Shown here: positions 16,847 to 27,234 of the stretch, in pieces | Layout: the number at the start of each line of letters is the position of its first letter | Position numbering within the stretch: the stretch's first letter is position 1 | Source of the DNA: Pseudomonadaceae bacterium | Lineage (GTDB): Bacteria > Pseudomonadota > Gammaproteobacteria > Pseudomonadales > Pseudomonadaceae | Assembly (NCBI GenBank): GCA_030602315.1 | Contig: JAUVZY010000024.1 | Location: forward strand, 1 to 35,001 | DNA: 35,001 nucleotides | Reading direction: 5' to 3' | Program-made: the position numbers and the translations under genes | The notes under the pieces: generated by a model | What the model saw: the letters and a program-made list of their open reading frames with translations, nothing else | Databases searched by the model: none | What the model was told of the DNA's origin: nothing

Positions 16847-18772
16847 TCAGTTGTTGCGGGTCAGCAGGGCCGGCTTCTCACCGCGCGAACGGCTCGGCCG
16901 GTCCAGCTGCTCGAGCTGCTCGAGCTGTTCCAGGCTCGGCAGGCGGTCGAGCTTGGACTCCTTGCGCACGATCACCGGCTGGCGGGTCGGCGTGACGGCG
17001 GCTGCTTCGCCATTGCGGCGGCCGGTGGCCTCGAACGGAGTCAGCACGCGCTCTTCACCGTTACGACGCTTGCCGCCGCGACCCTGGCGGTTGGTTCCGG
17101 CGCCCTGCGGCTGACCGCTGCGGGGCTTGGCCGCGCGCTTTTGCTGCGGCTTGGCCGCGGCGGCCTCGCCACGCGGCGGGCGACCCGCGCCGTTGGCCGG
17201 CTTGGCGGGGCTGGCGCCGCTGGGCTTGGCGGCAGCCCCGCCGCGGCGGTTGCGGCCCTTGTTCTTGTCGCCCTGGTAGGGGCTGACGTAGTCGACGCGG
17301 TTGCCGAAGTTGTCGATGTCGTCATCGAGGAATTCCTCGAGGTCGCGGTCGATCGGCACCGGAATCGGCAACTCGTCGGTCACCACCAGCACCGGCTTGT
17401 CGGCCGCGCCAGCCTGGGCGGTCTTGCCCTTGCCACGGCGGTTGCGACGCTTCTTCGGCCTGGCGCCGCCGGCTTCGTCACCGGCGCTGGCAGTGGGCGT
17501 GGCATCGACGGCCGCCTCGGCAGCGGCCGGTGCCGGCTGCTTGGGCTTGGCCGGCTGGCGCTCGCGCCGGGCCCGGGGCTCGGGGCGCGGCGCGCGGGCT
17601 TCGGGCTTTTCCACTTCCAGGGTGCTGACATCGAAGCCCATCAGGTCACCGTCGGGGATGCGCTGCTTGGTCAGGCGCTCGATGGCCTTGAGCAGTTTTT
17701 CCTCGTCCGGCGCCACCAGCGAGATGGCCTCGCCGCTGCGCCCGGCACGGCCGGTACGGCCGATGCGGTGGACGTAGTCTTCCTCGACGTTGGGCAGCTC
17801 GTAGTTGACCACGTGGGGCAGCTGGTCGATGTCCAGGCCGCGGGCGGCGATGTCGGTGGCCACCAGCACGCGGATCTGGTTGTCCTTGAAGTCGGCCAGG
17901 GCGCGGGTGCGGGCGTTCTGGCTCTTGTTGCCGTGGATCGCGGCCGCGGTCAGGCCCTGCTTTTCCAGGTACTCGGCCAGGCGGTTGGCGCCGTGCTTGG
18001 TGCGGGTGAACACCAGCACCTGCTCCCACGCGCCCTGGGTCACCAGGTGGGCCAGCAGCGCGCGCTTGTGTGCGGCCTGCACGCGGTAGATGCGCTGCTC
18101 GATGCGCTCGACCGTGGTGTTGGCCGGGGTCACTTCGATGCGCTCGGGCTCGTGCAGCAGCTTGCTGGCGAGGTTGATGATGTCTTGCGAGAAGGTGGCC
18201 GAGAACAACAGGTTCTGGCGCTTGGCCGGCAGCTTGGCCAGGACCTTCTTCACGTCGTGGATGAAGCCCATGTCGAGCATGCGGTCGGCTTCATCGAGCA
18301 CCAGGATCTCCACGTGGGACAGATCCACGGCGCCCTGGCCGACCAGGTCGAGCAGACGGCCGGGGCAGGCCACCAGCACGTCGACGCCCTTGGCCAGGGT
18401 CTTGATCTGCGGCGTCATGCCGACACCGCCGAAGATGCAGGCGCTCTGCAGCGGCAGATCGCGGGCATACAGCTGGAAGCTCTCGTGGACCTGGGCAGCG
18501 AGTTCGCGGGTGGGCGTGAGCACCAGCACGCGCGTCTGGCGCGGGCCGTGGCGCCGGTCGCGGTCGGGGTGGCCGCCCGGGAACAGCAATTCGAGAACGG
18601 GGAGGGCAAAACCGCCGGTTTTGCCGGTGCCGGTCTGGGCGGCGACCATCAGGTCGCGGCGTTGCAACACGGCGGGAATGGCCCGCTGTTGCACGGGGGT
18701 TGGCTGCGCGTAGCCGGCGGCCTCGACGGCACTCGCCAAAGCCTCGGAGAGACCGAGGGAAGCAAAGGACAT
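16847..18772 (-). CDS. rhlE2: DEAD-box ATP-dependent RNA helicase RhlE2
   Basis: The 641-residue protein has the complete DEAD-box core: AQTGTGKT (45-52), PTRELA (87-92), DEAD (160-163), SAT (191-193), [18 protein letters not shown] and [13 protein letters not shown]-terminal extension of about 240 residues is rich in Arg, Pro, Ala and Gly, with [14 protein letters not shown] basic patches. Size and the metF-ahcY neighbourhood match P. aeruginosa RhlE2 (PA0428), a helicase of RNA decay, growth and cold adaptation. The start MSFASLGL at 18772 is at the family start; upstream in-frame codons have no ribosome site. It lies downstream of metF on the same strand. Confidence 0.93.
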   Translation of the reverse strand: MSFASLGLSEALASAVEAAGYAQPTPVQQRAIPAVLQRRDLMVAAQTGTGKTGGFALPVLELLFPGGHPDRDRRHGPRQTRVLVLTPTRELAAQVHESFQLYARDLPLQSACIFGGVGMTPQIKTLAKGVDVLVACPGRLLDLVGQGAVDLSHVEILVLDEADRMLDMGFIHDVKKVLAKLPAKRQNLLFSATFSQDIINLASKLLHEPERIEVTPANTTVERIEQRIYRVQAAHKRALLAHLVTQGAWEQVLVFTRTKHGANRLAEYLEKQGLTAAAIHGNKSQNARTRALADFKDNQIRVLVATDIAARGLDIDQLPHVVNYELPNVEEDYVHRIGRTGRAGRSGEAISLVAPDEEKLLKAIERLTKQRIPDGDLMGFDVSTLEVEKPEARAPRPEPRARRERQPAKPKQPAPAAAEAAVDATPTASAGDEAGGARPKKRRNRRGKGKTAQAGAADKPVLVVTDELPIPVPIDRDLEEFLDDDIDNFGNRVDYVSPYQGDKNKGRNRRGGAAAKPSGASPAKPANGAGRPPRGEAAAAKPQQKRAAKPRSGQPQGAGTNRQGRGGKRRNGEERVLTPFEATGRRNGEAAAVTPTRQPVIVRKESKLDRLPSLEQLEQLEQLDRPSRSRGEKPALLTRNN

Positions 18773-19076
18773 GTGGAATCCTGTCTTTATAGGGGCGCTT
18801 AGGGCCCGGGGACGATCATGCCTGGCTGGATGCATACGCGTTGAGCGTTATCCCGACCGGTCGTGCCGCGAGAAGAGAAGTGCGGCGTCCGGGCGCAAGC
18901 CTGGCGGAAGCGCGGAGTATAACAGAGTGTGTCTACCCCGCAGTGCATATGACACTGACGACAGTCGTTCGGTTCATTGGGGCTTCGAACAGCACGCGGC
19001 ACCGAGCGACGGGGGCCAATACTGCACCCCCGCGCGGCATCTGCCAAGCCCCGCGGCCTGGCAGGCGCCAGGGCCG
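18773..19076 (-). promoter_or_regulatory. rhlE2 upstream region
   Basis: In this 304-bp gap the only recognisable signals are a TATACT-like -10 on the minus strand (plus-strand 18916-18921), without a clear -35 box, and a short CCTGGC/GCCAGG hairpin at 19057-19072 just after metF. The long leader of about 140 nt would suit a post-transcriptionally controlled helicase gene, but no known riboswitch is evident. Confidence 0.35.
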
Positions 19077-19928
19077 TCAGCGCGACAGCTTGAGGTTGCG
19101 GTAGATCGCCAGGCTCGGTTCGGCCTGGTTGAGGGTGTAGAAGTGCAGGCCCGGGGCGCCGCCTTCGAGCAGGCGGTGGCACATTTCGGTCACCAGCTCC
19201 TCGCCGAAGGCGGCGATGGCGTCGGTGTCGTCGCCGTAGGCTTCCAGCTGCTTGCGCACCCAGCGCGGCAGTTCGGCGCCACAGGCGTCAGAGAAGCGCG
19301 CCAGCTTGCTGTAGTTGGTGATCGGCATGATGCCCGGAACGATCGGGATCTCCACGCCCAGCTTCTGCACGCGCTCGACGAAGTAGAAGTAGCTGTCGGC
19401 GTTGAAGAAGTACTGGGTGATGGCGCTGTTGGCGCCGGCCTTGGCCTTGCGCACGAAGTTGGCCAGGTCCTGCTCGAAGTCCTTGGCCTGCGGATGGGTT
19501 TCCGGGTAGGCCGCCACTTCGATGTGGAAGTGATCGCCGGTCTCGCTGCGGATGAACTCCACCAGCTCGTTGGCATAGCGCAGCTCGCCGCCGGAAACGC
19601 CCATGCCCGAGGGCAGGTCACCGCGCAGGGCGACGATGCGGTTGATGCCGGCGTCCTGGTAGGTAGTGAGCAGTTCGCGCAGCTCGGCCTTGCTGTCGCC
19701 GACGCAGGACAGGTGCGGCGCGGTGGGCACCTGCACGTCCTTGTCCAGCTGCAGCACGGTGTCGAGCGTGCGGTCGCGGGTCGAGCCACCGGCACCGTAG
19801 GTGCAGGAGAAGAAATCCGGCCTGTACTCAGCCAGCTGGCGCGCGGTGGCCAGCAGTTTTTCGTGCCCGGCTTCGGTCTTGGTCGGGAAGAACTCGAAGC
19901 TGATCGAGGGGCGAGGGGATGTGCTCAT
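19077..19928 (-). CDS. metF: 5,10-methylenetetrahydrofolate reductase MetF
   Basis: MetF reduces methylene-THF to methyl-THF for methionine synthesis. The 283-residue protein begins SISFEFFPTKTE, with the catalytic Glu of the FEFFP motif, and has CTYGAGGSTRDRT, ALRGDLPSG and ITQYFFN motifs of the TIM-barrel flavoprotein. ATG 19928 is at the family start. It is downstream of ahcY across a 212-bp gap with two strong hairpins, so the two may share a transcript from the SAH riboswitch leader. Confidence 0.97.
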   Translation of the reverse strand: MSTSPRPSISFEFFPTKTEAGHEKLLATARQLAEYRPDFFSCTYGAGGSTRDRTLDTVLQLDKDVQVPTAPHLSCVGDSKAELRELLTTYQDAGINRIVALRGDLPSGMGVSGGELRYANELVEFIRSETGDHFHIEVAAYPETHPQAKDFEQDLANFVRKAKAGANSAITQYFFNADSYFYFVERVQKLGVEIPIVPGIMPITNYSKLARFSDACGAELPRWVRKQLEAYGDDTDAIAAFGEELVTEMCHRLLEGGAPGLHFYTLNQAEPSLAIYRNLKLSR

Positions 19929-20061
19929 GGCGAATCCAGAGAAGCAGTCGGGCGAAATCGGCCCGTAACCTTCTTATCGCTGAAGGCCAAAGCCTGGGCT
20001 GAACGAGGGGCAGCGGTGCTGCTGTCTCGTGCATCCAGGCCCGGCCTCGCGGCTTGGGTAG

Positions 20062-20091
20062 GGTGGAAAACGGCCGCAGGCCTTTTCCACC
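20062..20091. repeat. Inverted GGTGGAAAA...TTTTCCACC repeat, copy 1
   Basis: GGTGGAAAA (20062-20070) pairs with TTTTCCACC (20083-20091). It is preceded by GTAGG, as is the related element at 29291. Elements of this kind are scattered between genes in Pseudomonas and related genomes. Confidence 0.6.
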
Positions 20092-20104
20092 GCAGGTTCG
20101 GCCA

Positions 20105-20133
20105 GGTGGAAATGCGCTGTGCGCGTTTCCACC
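20105..20133. repeat. Inverted GGTGGAAA...TTTCCACC repeat, copy 2
   Basis: GGTGGAAATGCGC and GCGCGTTTCCACC form a 13-bp stem with one G-U type mismatch around a 3-nt loop, 8 bp after the ahcY stop. Very stable; it may protect the ahcY 3' end or attenuate transcription into metF. Confidence 0.65.
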
Positions 20134-20140
20134 CTGCGCA

Positions 20141-21547
<1,407 letters not shown>

Positions 21548-21577
21548 GCGATGAGTCTCCATTCGTAGGGTGCGAAT

Positions 21578-21718
21578 GGGCGCCGTTGATGCGTTTTGGG
21601 AAACGCCCCATCCGAGCCTGACAGGTGAAAGCTGATTCGAATCTGCTGCGCCAGGGCAGCAAGCACGCGGCTTCTCAGATTCAAAACAGGTTTTGCGGCC
21701 TGCTGCAGCGCCCCTCGG
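21578..21718 (-). promoter_or_regulatory. S-adenosylhomocysteine (SAH) riboswitch
   Basis: Read on the minus strand, CCGAGGGGCGCTGC (21718-21705) pairs through CCGAG with CTCGG (21616-21612, in the segment CAGGCTCGG). Its GGGCGC (21713-21708) pairs with GCGCCC (21583-21578, in AACGGCGCCC), the pseudoknot-type pairing of the SAH aptamer. The core between them is longer than usual and holds a 7-bp GAATCTG/CAGATTC stem. Known SAH riboswitches turn on ahcY when SAH accumulates. The last pairing strand ends about 30 nt before the ahcY ATG, so control could act at the ribosome site. Confidence 0.88.
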
Positions 21719-21768
21719 ACAGGTGGCGGGCATGGCGGCTGTTGAAGCGCCGGCCATGTGAGGGCGCG

Positions 21769-21774
21769 AGTATA
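21769..21774 (-). promoter_or_regulatory. Probable -10 box of ahcY promoter
   Basis: TATACT on the minus strand lies about 50 bp upstream of the riboswitch; there is no convincing -35 at 16-18 bp. The spacing would start the transcript near 21762. Confidence 0.45.
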
Positions 21775-21814
21775 GCCGCAGCCCGGCCTGTTTCGCCATG
21801 TCACAGCCCCGCCG

Positions 21815-21842
21815 TTGACGCCTGCGCGCGGGGCGCGATAAT
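21815..21842 (+). promoter_or_regulatory. sigma70 promoter of the cytochrome c'-like gene
   Basis: TTGACG (21815-21820), a 16-bp spacer, and GATAAT (21837-21842). The start would be near 21849, about 24 bp before the ATG. It is divergent from the ahcY promoter. Confidence 0.7.
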
Positions 21843-21872
21843 CCGGCCCTTCTCGGGTACAGGTAGCGACTG

Positions 21873-22319
21873 ATGAAACGAATGCTTCCGGTGGCGTTGT
21901 GTGCTGCCGCTTTTCTGCTCACCGCCTGCGATCGCGTCGATCCCGACTCGCCGCTGGGCAAGCGCAAGGCGATCTTCCAGGAAATGCTGGAGGTGAAGGA
22001 GGACATGGGCGGCATGCTGCGCGGGCGGCTGCCATTTGACAGCGCCGATTTCGCCGCCGGTGCCGTTCGGCTCGACGAGCTGGCGGGCCAGCCCTGGCAG
22101 TACTACCCCGAGGTGAAGGAAGAGCAGAGCCGCGCGCGAGACGAGGTCTGGCAGCGCCAGGAGCGCTTCAAGGAGCTGGCGGCCGAGCTGGAGGCCGCCA
22201 CCGCGGCGCTGCGCCAGGCCAGCGGCGAGCTCAACTTCAAGGCCGACAGTGTGCGCCCGGCGTTCCAGGCCGTGGAGGACACCTGCGAAGGCTGCCACAA
22301 GGAGTTTCGCGCCTACTGA
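21873..22319 (+). CDS. Cytochrome c'-like haem lipoprotein
   Basis: The 148-residue protein has a lipoprotein signal ([19 protein letters not shown], lipobox LTAC, so lipidated C19) and a single C-terminal haem site [11 protein letters not shown], as in class II cytochromes c (cytochrome c', c556 type). The rest is charged, four-helix-bundle-like. Expected in the periplasm, anchored to a membrane. Role unknown; relatives bind NO or act as electron carriers. It has a good sigma70 promoter just upstream. Confidence 0.88.
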   Translation: MKRMLPVALCAAAFLLTACDRVDPDSPLGKRKAIFQEMLEVKEDMGGMLRGRLPFDSADFAAGAVRLDELAGQPWQYYPEVKEEQSRARDEVWQRQERFKELAAELEAATAALRQASGELNFKADSVRPAFQAVEDTCEGCHKEFRAY

Positions 22320-22412
22320 GGCGGACCGGGCGCTGGGGGGCGGGCACCCGGCAGCCCGGTGGCTGCGGCTTTTCACTACAATCGGGCCTTTCCTTCGCGA
22401 AGAGACGTGCCC

Positions 22413-23336
22413 GTGCAGCCCGTGATCGCCATCGAGCAACTGACCAAGACCTACGCGTCGGGCCACCCGGCCCTGAAGTCGATCGACCTCAGCATCCGCC
22501 GCGGCGAAATCTTTGCCCTGCTCGGCCCCAACGGGGCGGGCAAGACCACGCTGATCAGCATCATCTGCGGCATCGTCAATCCCGGCAGCGGGCGGGTGAC
22601 GGTGGACGGTCACGACATCGTGCGTGACTACCGCGCCGCACGCAGCAAGATTGGCCTGGTGCCGCAGGAGTTGTTCAACGAGGGCTTCGAGAGCGTCTGG
22701 GCGACGGTGCGCTTTTCCCGCGGGCTGTTCGGCAAGGCGCCGGACGACGCCTATCTCGAACAGGTGCTGCGCGACCTGTCGCTGTGGGACAAGCGCAACG
22801 CGCGGATCAACGAGCTGTCCGGCGGCATGAAGCGCCGGGTGATGATCGCCAAGGCGCTGTCCCATGAGCCGACCGTGCTGTTTCTCGACGAGCCCACCGC
22901 CGGGGTGGACGTGGAGCTGCGCCGCGACATGTGGGCGATGGTGCGCCGGCTGCGCGAGCGCGGGGTGACCATCATCCTCACCACGCACTACATCGAGGAA
23001 GCCGAGGAAATGGCCGACCGCATCGGGGTGATCCGCCAGGGCGAGATCATTCTGGTGGAGGACAAGACCCGGCTGATGAAGCAGCTGGGCAAGAAGCAGC
23101 TGATCCTGCAGCTGCCGCAGCCGATCGCAGCGATCCCCGCCGAACTGGCGGGCACCCCGCTGGAGCTGGCCGAAGAGGGCCACGCGCTGGTGTTCACCTT
23201 CGACACCCAGCGCGACAACACCGGCATCGCCGAGCTGTTGCGCCGCCTGGAGGCACTGGGCATCGACTACCGCGACCTGCAGACCCGCGAGAGCTCGCTG
23301 GAAGAAATCTTCGTCGATCTGGTGAGGAGCCGCTGA
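22413..23336 (+). CDS. ABC-2 transporter ATPase (YadG-like)
   Basis: The 307-residue ATPase has Walker A GPNGAGKT (38-45), signature LSGGM (135-139), Walker B VLFLDEP (155-161) and a C-terminal domain of drug/sugar exporter type. I chose GTG 22413 because GAAGAG (22399-22404) is 8 bp upstream; GTG 22407 and longer starts are less likely. It overlaps the permease (TGATG at 23334-23338). The pair matches E. coli YadG/YadH in length and order; the substrate is unknown. Confidence 0.92.
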   Translation: MQPVIAIEQLTKTYASGHPALKSIDLSIRRGEIFALLGPNGAGKTTLISIICGIVNPGSGRVTVDGHDIVRDYRAARSKIGLVPQELFNEGFESVWATVRFSRGLFGKAPDDAYLEQVLRDLSLWDKRNARINELSGGMKRRVMIAKALSHEPTVLFLDEPTAGVDVELRRDMWAMVRRLRERGVTIILTTHYIEEAEEMADRIGVIRQGEIILVEDKTRLMKQLGKKQLILQLPQPIAAIPAELAGTPLELAEEGHALVFTFDTQRDNTGIAELLRRLEALGIDYRDLQTRESSLEEIFVDLVRSR

Positions 23337-24097
23337 TGAATCGCCATGCCATTCGCGCCATCTACTTCTTCGAGCTGGCCCGTGCCTGGCGCACCCTGGC
23401 GCAAAGCATCGCCACGCCGGTGATCTCCACCTCGCTGTACTTCATCGTGTTCGGCTCGGCCATCGGCGCCAACATGAACGCCATCCACGGGGTGAGCTAC
23501 GGGGCGTTCATCGTGCCGGGGCTGGTGATGATGATGCTGCTCACCGAGAGCATCGCCAACGCCTCCTTCGGCATCTACATGCCGCGTTATGCCGGGACCA
23601 TCTACGAGGTGCTGTCGGCGCCGGTGTCGTGGATCGAGATCCTGCTCGGCTACGTCGGCGCGGCGGCCACCAAGTCGGTGATCCTCGGCCTGCTGATCCT
23701 GGTCACCGCCACCCTGTTCGTGGATTACCGCATCGAACACCCGATCTGGATGGCGCTGTTTCTGGTGCTGACGGCGGTCACCTTCAGCCTGTTCGGCTTC
23801 ATCATCGGTATCTGGGCCGACGGCTGGGAAAAGCTGCAGATCGTCCCGGCGCTGATCGTCACGCCGCTGGCCTTTCTCGGCGGCAGCTTCTATTCGATCG
23901 AGATGCTGCCGGGGGTGTGGCAGAAGATCGCCCTGCTCAACCCGGTGGTGTACCTGATCAGCGGTTTTCGCTGGAGCTTCTTTGGTGTGTCCGACGTGCA
24001 TCCGGGTGTCAGCCTGGGCATGACGCTGGGCTTTCTGCTGGTGTGCCTGGCCATCGTGGCGTGGATTTTTCGCACCGGATACCGGCTCAAGCAGTAG
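23336..24097 (+). CDS. ABC-2 transporter permease (YadH-like)
   Basis: The 253-residue membrane protein belongs to the ABC-2 permease family. About six transmembrane segments are visible, including [72 protein letters not shown], and the terminal [14 protein letters not shown]. The ABC-2 signature region [20 protein letters not shown] is clear. ATG 23336 overlaps the ATPase stop, so the two form one exporter. Confidence 0.92.
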   Translation: MNRHAIRAIYFFELARAWRTLAQSIATPVISTSLYFIVFGSAIGANMNAIHGVSYGAFIVPGLVMMMLLTESIANASFGIYMPRYAGTIYEVLSAPVSWIEILLGYVGAAATKSVILGLLILVTATLFVDYRIEHPIWMALFLVLTAVTFSLFGFIIGIWADGWEKLQIVPALIVTPLAFLGGSFYSIEMLPGVWQKIALLNPVVYLISGFRWSFFGVSDVHPGVSLGMTLGFLLVCLAIVAWIFRTGYRLKQ

Positions 24098-24154
24098 AAT
24101 CGCGCGCTCAAGGCTCCAGGACGGAGCCTGTTCACCGCAAGTTAAGGAGTTGTA

Positions 24155-24736
24155 ATGAAGCGATTTAATGCCCTGGTGCTTGGCTGTTCCCTGTCCGCCC
24201 TGGCTGGCAATGCCCTGGCCTTCGGCCTCGGCGATCTTGCCGCCGTGGCCTCCACGGCCGCGCAGGCCATGGGAACCGACACCGCCGCCGGCAATGGCGG
24301 CACCGCCGAAGTGATCGGCGTGCTGCGTGAGCTGAACGTCACACCGCAGCAGGCTCTGGGTGGATCGAGCGCAATGCTCAGCGTCGCGCAGAACCAGCTG
24401 ACCGCCGAGGACTACGCCGCGCTGGTCTCCGCCTCGCCGGAACTGGCGCAGCTTTCCGGAGGCGGCAAGCTCGGCCAGCTGAGCAGCCTCGGCGGCCTGG
24501 CGGCGGCGGTGGGCGCCGCGTCCGGCAAGACGGCGGGCAGCGACATGGCGGCGATGGCTGCGCTGGGTCAGGTGCAAACGCTGCAGGACGCCCAGCAGGC
24601 GTTTTCCTCACTCGGCATGGATGCCGCGATGCTCGGCCAGTTCGCGCCGGTCCTGCTGCAGTACCTGGGCAGCAAGGGCGTGGCCGAGGTGACGCTGCAA
24701 AACCTCGCGGGCGTCTGGGGCGTGAACCCGGCCTGA
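24155..24736 (+). CDS. Secreted DUF2780-type protein
   Basis: The 193-residue protein has a Sec signal peptide (about 22 residues, cleavage near ALA-FG) and a Gly/Ala/Leu-rich mature part with ELNVTPQQALGGSSAMLSVA, as in DUF2780 proteins of Pseudomonas. No catalytic motif or cysteine pair is visible. AAGGAG precedes the ATG. Probably periplasmic; function unknown. Confidence 0.8.
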   Translation: MKRFNALVLGCSLSALAGNALAFGLGDLAAVASTAAQAMGTDTAAGNGGTAEVIGVLRELNVTPQQALGGSSAMLSVAQNQLTAEDYAALVSASPELAQLSGGGKLGQLSSLGGLAAAVGAASGKTAGSDMAAMAALGQVQTLQDAQQAFSSLGMDAAMLGQFAPVLLQYLGSKGVAEVTLQNLAGVWGVNPA

Positions 24737-24746
24737 TCGGCGAGAC

Positions 24747-24777
24747 AAAAAAAGCCCCGCTTCGGCGGGGCTTTTTT
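24747..24777. terminator. Bidirectional terminator between DUF2780 gene and metK
   Basis: An A run, GCCCCGC, loop TTCG, GCGGGGC, then TTTTTT. The symmetric form serves both converging genes. Confidence 0.93.
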
Positions 24778-24794
24778 ATGGCTGGCTGGCGACC

Positions 24795-25985
24795 TTACAG
24801 GCCGGCGGCGTCACGCAGGGCGTCGGCCTTGTCGGTGCGCTCCCAGGTGAAGGCGGTGAAGGTGTCGCCACCGACCGTCATCTCGAAGGGGTGGCGGCCG
24901 AAGTGGCCATAGGCCGCGGTCGGGCGGTACATCGGGTGGAGCAGATCGAGCATGCGGGTGATCGCGTACGGACGCAGGTCGAAGTGCGCGCGGACCAGCT
25001 CGATGATCTTGTCATCGCCGATCTTGCCGGTGCCGAAGGTGTTGACCGAAATCGAGGTCGGCTGGGCCACGCCGATGGCGTAGGACACCTGGATCTCGCA
25101 ACGCTCGGCCAGGCCCGCGGCGACGATGTTCTTGGCCACGTAGCGGCCGGCGTAGGCGGCGCTGCGGTCGACCTTGGACGGGTCCTTGCCGGAGAAGGCA
25201 CCGCCGCCGTGACGGGCCATGCCGCCGTAGGAGTCGACGATGATCTTGCGACCGGTCAGGCCGCAGTCGCCCACCGGGCCGCCGATGACGAACTTGCCGG
25301 TCGGGTTGATGTGGAACTGGGTGCCCTTGTGCAGCAGCTCGGCCGGCAGGGTGTGCTTGATGATCAGCTCCATCACCGCTTCCTGCAGGTCGGCCTGGCT
25401 GATCTCCGGGTTGTGCTGGGTGGACAGCACCACCGCGTCGATGCCGACCACCTTGCCGTTCTCGTAGCGGCAGGTGACCTGGCTCTTGGCGTCCGGACGC
25501 AGCCACGGCAGCAGGCCGGACTTGCGCGCTTCGGCCTGGCGCTCGACCAGACGGTGCGAGAAGCAGATCGGTGCCGGCATCAGCACGTCGGTCTCGTTGC
25601 TGGCGTAGCCGAACATCAGGCCCTGGTCGCCGGCGCCCTGGTCTTCCGGCTTGGCGCGGTCGACGCCCTGGTTGATGTCCACCGACTGCTTGCCGATGAT
25701 GTTGATGATGCCGCAGGTGTGGCCGTCGTAGCCGACATCCGAGCTGTCATAGCCGATGTCGACGATGACCTTGCGCACCAGCTCTTCCAGGTCGATCCAG
25801 GCGCTGGTGGTGATTTCGCCGGCGACGATGGCCACGCCAGTCTTCACCAGGGTTTCGCAGGCCACGCGAGCGTGCTTGTCCTCGGCGATGATGGCGTCGA
25901 GCACCGCATCGGAGATCTGGTCGGCGATCTTGTCCGGATGTCCTTCGGAGACGGACTCGGAGGTGAAAAGGGAGTATTCGCTCAT
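24795..25985 (-). CDS. metK: S-adenosylmethionine synthetase MetK
   Basis: MetK makes SAM from methionine and ATP. The 396-residue protein has [13 protein letters not shown] (11-23), [12 protein letters not shown], the phosphate loop [19 protein letters not shown], and a C-terminal YGHFGR. ATG 25985 overlaps the TGA of the upstream ArsR-methyltransferase gene (ATGA), so both are on one transcript and translationally coupled. Confidence 0.98.
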   Translation of the reverse strand: MSEYSLFTSESVSEGHPDKIADQISDAVLDAIIAEDKHARVACETLVKTGVAIVAGEITTSAWIDLEELVRKVIVDIGYDSSDVGYDGHTCGIINIIGKQSVDINQGVDRAKPEDQGAGDQGLMFGYASNETDVLMPAPICFSHRLVERQAEARKSGLLPWLRPDAKSQVTCRYENGKVVGIDAVVLSTQHNPEISQADLQEAVMELIIKHTLPAELLHKGTQFHINPTGKFVIGGPVGDCGLTGRKIIVDSYGGMARHGGGAFSGKDPSKVDRSAAYAGRYVAKNIVAAGLAERCEIQVSYAIGVAQPTSISVNTFGTGKIGDDKIIELVRAHFDLRPYAITRMLDLLHPMYRPTAAYGHFGRHPFEMTVGGDTFTAFTWERTDKADALRDAAGL

Positions 25986-26998
25986 CTATCGGTTCCTAAT
26001 TTACCGGTGGGTGAGTGGCCATCAGCGGGCCGCGCAAAATGCCGGGCCTGGATCTGAAAACCGTTTTTCAAGCCAATGTAGAGGCTCTCGCCGGGCGTGA
26101 GCCCCGCGGCATCGGCCCAACGGGCCAGATCGTCCTGTTCGAACCCCAACCAGACATCGCCGCAGGCCTCCCTGGCCCAACTCTGGTTGTGGCTGCACAA
26201 CTCGGTGATCAGCAGGCTGCCGCCGGGATTGACCAGGCGGGCCAGCTGCTTGAGCGCTTCGCCCGGCGCGGGCAGGTGATGCAGCACCATGTTCATCACC
26301 ACGCAATCGGCGGTCGGGCAGTCGTCCACCAGCGCATCGGCCAGGCGCAGCTCGACATTCGCCAGCTGCCGCGCCGCACACTGCTGGCGCGCCAGCTCCA
26401 GCATCGCCGGGCTGTTGTCCACTGCGGTGACCTTGCCAAAGCGCCGCGACAACTCCGGCAGAAAGCCGCCATCGCCCGGGCCCACTTCCAGCGCGCTGGC
26501 GCTGTCTGGCAGGCCCAGCGCATCGAGCAGGGCCAGCAGGCCGTCGCGGTACTGCGGCAGGCCGGCGATCAGATCCTGGCGCTCCTGGAAGCTGCCGGCC
26601 AGCCGCGCGAAGAAGTCCTCGCTGACCGCGCTGCGCTGTGCGTGCACCCGGGCGATCCGCTGCTGCACATCCAGCGGCAGCGGCAGCTGGTCCACTTCTT
26701 CCAGCAGGCCGGCGTGCAGCACGCCGCCGAGGCTGTCGGGCGCCGGCAGGGTGCGCCGATAGAAGATGGCGTTGCCCTCACGTCGCGTTGCCACCAGCCC
26801 GGCCTGGGCAAGCACCTTGAGGTGGTGGCTGATGCCGGACTGGCCCATGCCGAAGATCTGCGCCAGCTCCAGCACGCCGAACGAATCGCTGGCCAACGCG
26901 CGCAGGACGTTAAGGCGCAGCGGGTCGCCGCCGGCCTTGCACAGGGCGGCGAGCTGGTCGCTGGGCTCATAACGGATCTGGGGGGCGCGCACGCTCAT
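25982..26998 (-). CDS. ArsR-family regulator fused to a SAM-dependent methyltransferase domain (SahR-like)
   Basis: The 338-residue protein has an N-terminal winged helix-turn-helix, about 10-90 ([37 protein letters not shown]). A Rossmann methyltransferase domain follows, with [15 protein letters not shown] (about 168-182) and [12 protein letters not shown]. The P. aeruginosa counterpart is PA0547, also beside metK. ArsR-methyltransferase proteins named SahR control SAM-cycle genes in Proteobacteria in response to SAH; that this one does so is inferred from context. It overlaps metK by 4 bp, and a perfect palindrome lies 45 bp upstream. Confidence 0.9.
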   Translation of the reverse strand: MSVRAPQIRYEPSDQLAALCKAGGDPLRLNVLRALASDSFGVLELAQIFGMGQSGISHHLKVLAQAGLVATRREGNAIFYRRTLPAPDSLGGVLHAGLLEEVDQLPLPLDVQQRIARVHAQRSAVSEDFFARLAGSFQERQDLIAGLPQYRDGLLALLDALGLPDSASALEVGPGDGGFLPELSRRFGKVTAVDNSPAMLELARQQCAARQLANVELRLADALVDDCPTADCVVMNMVLHHLPAPGEALKQLARLVNPGGSLLITELCSHNQSWAREACGDVWLGFEQDDLARWADAAGLTPGESLYIGLKNGFQIQARHFARPADGHSPTGKLGTDR

Positions 26999-27042
26999 GG
27001 GGTGCGAAGTCTAGACGTGTGCCCGATGGGCGGCAATGGCTG

Positions 27043-27060
27043 TATCAAAAAGTTTTGATA
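27043..27060. promoter_or_regulatory. Perfect palindrome, probable operator of the ArsR-methyltransferase/metK operon
   Basis: TATCAAAA-AG-TTTTGATA is an 18-bp inverted repeat with 8-bp perfect arms, centred about 53 bp before the regulator ATG and on the tktA side of the divergent region. AT-rich palindromes of this form are typical ArsR-family operators. No -10/-35 pair is clear enough to call here. Confidence 0.7.
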
Positions 27061-27165
27061 TAGGGGCCTGGGAGCGAGTGCTGGCGGCTGGGAGGCTGAG
27101 CGATGGTTCGCCGGGGCATGAGCGACGGGGCTATGCCTCGGCTCTCCGGCTTTTGCGCTTTTGTT

Positions 27166-27179
27166 GCCCCCGTGGGGGC
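27166..27179. other. Small hairpin in the tktA leader
   Basis: GCCCC-CGTG-GGGGC forms a 5-bp GC stem about 55 bp before tktA. No promoter is clear around it. The remaining intergenic sequence, 26999-27234, shows only the palindrome listed separately. Confidence 0.3.
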
Positions 27180-27234
27180 GTTAGGCGAAAATGCGGCCCC
27201 TTTTGATTCAGCCTTCCCCCGCAGGAGATCAGCG

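Noticed and set aside
22377..22382. TACAAT as promoter of the ABC transporter operon
   Set aside because: No acceptable -35 at 16-18 bp; left out as a feature although a weak promoter is possible.
25986..27234. A SAM riboswitch before metK
   Set aside because: metK directly overlaps the upstream regulator gene and no SAM-I or SAM-II type core is visible; the only conserved-looking feature is the DNA palindrome.
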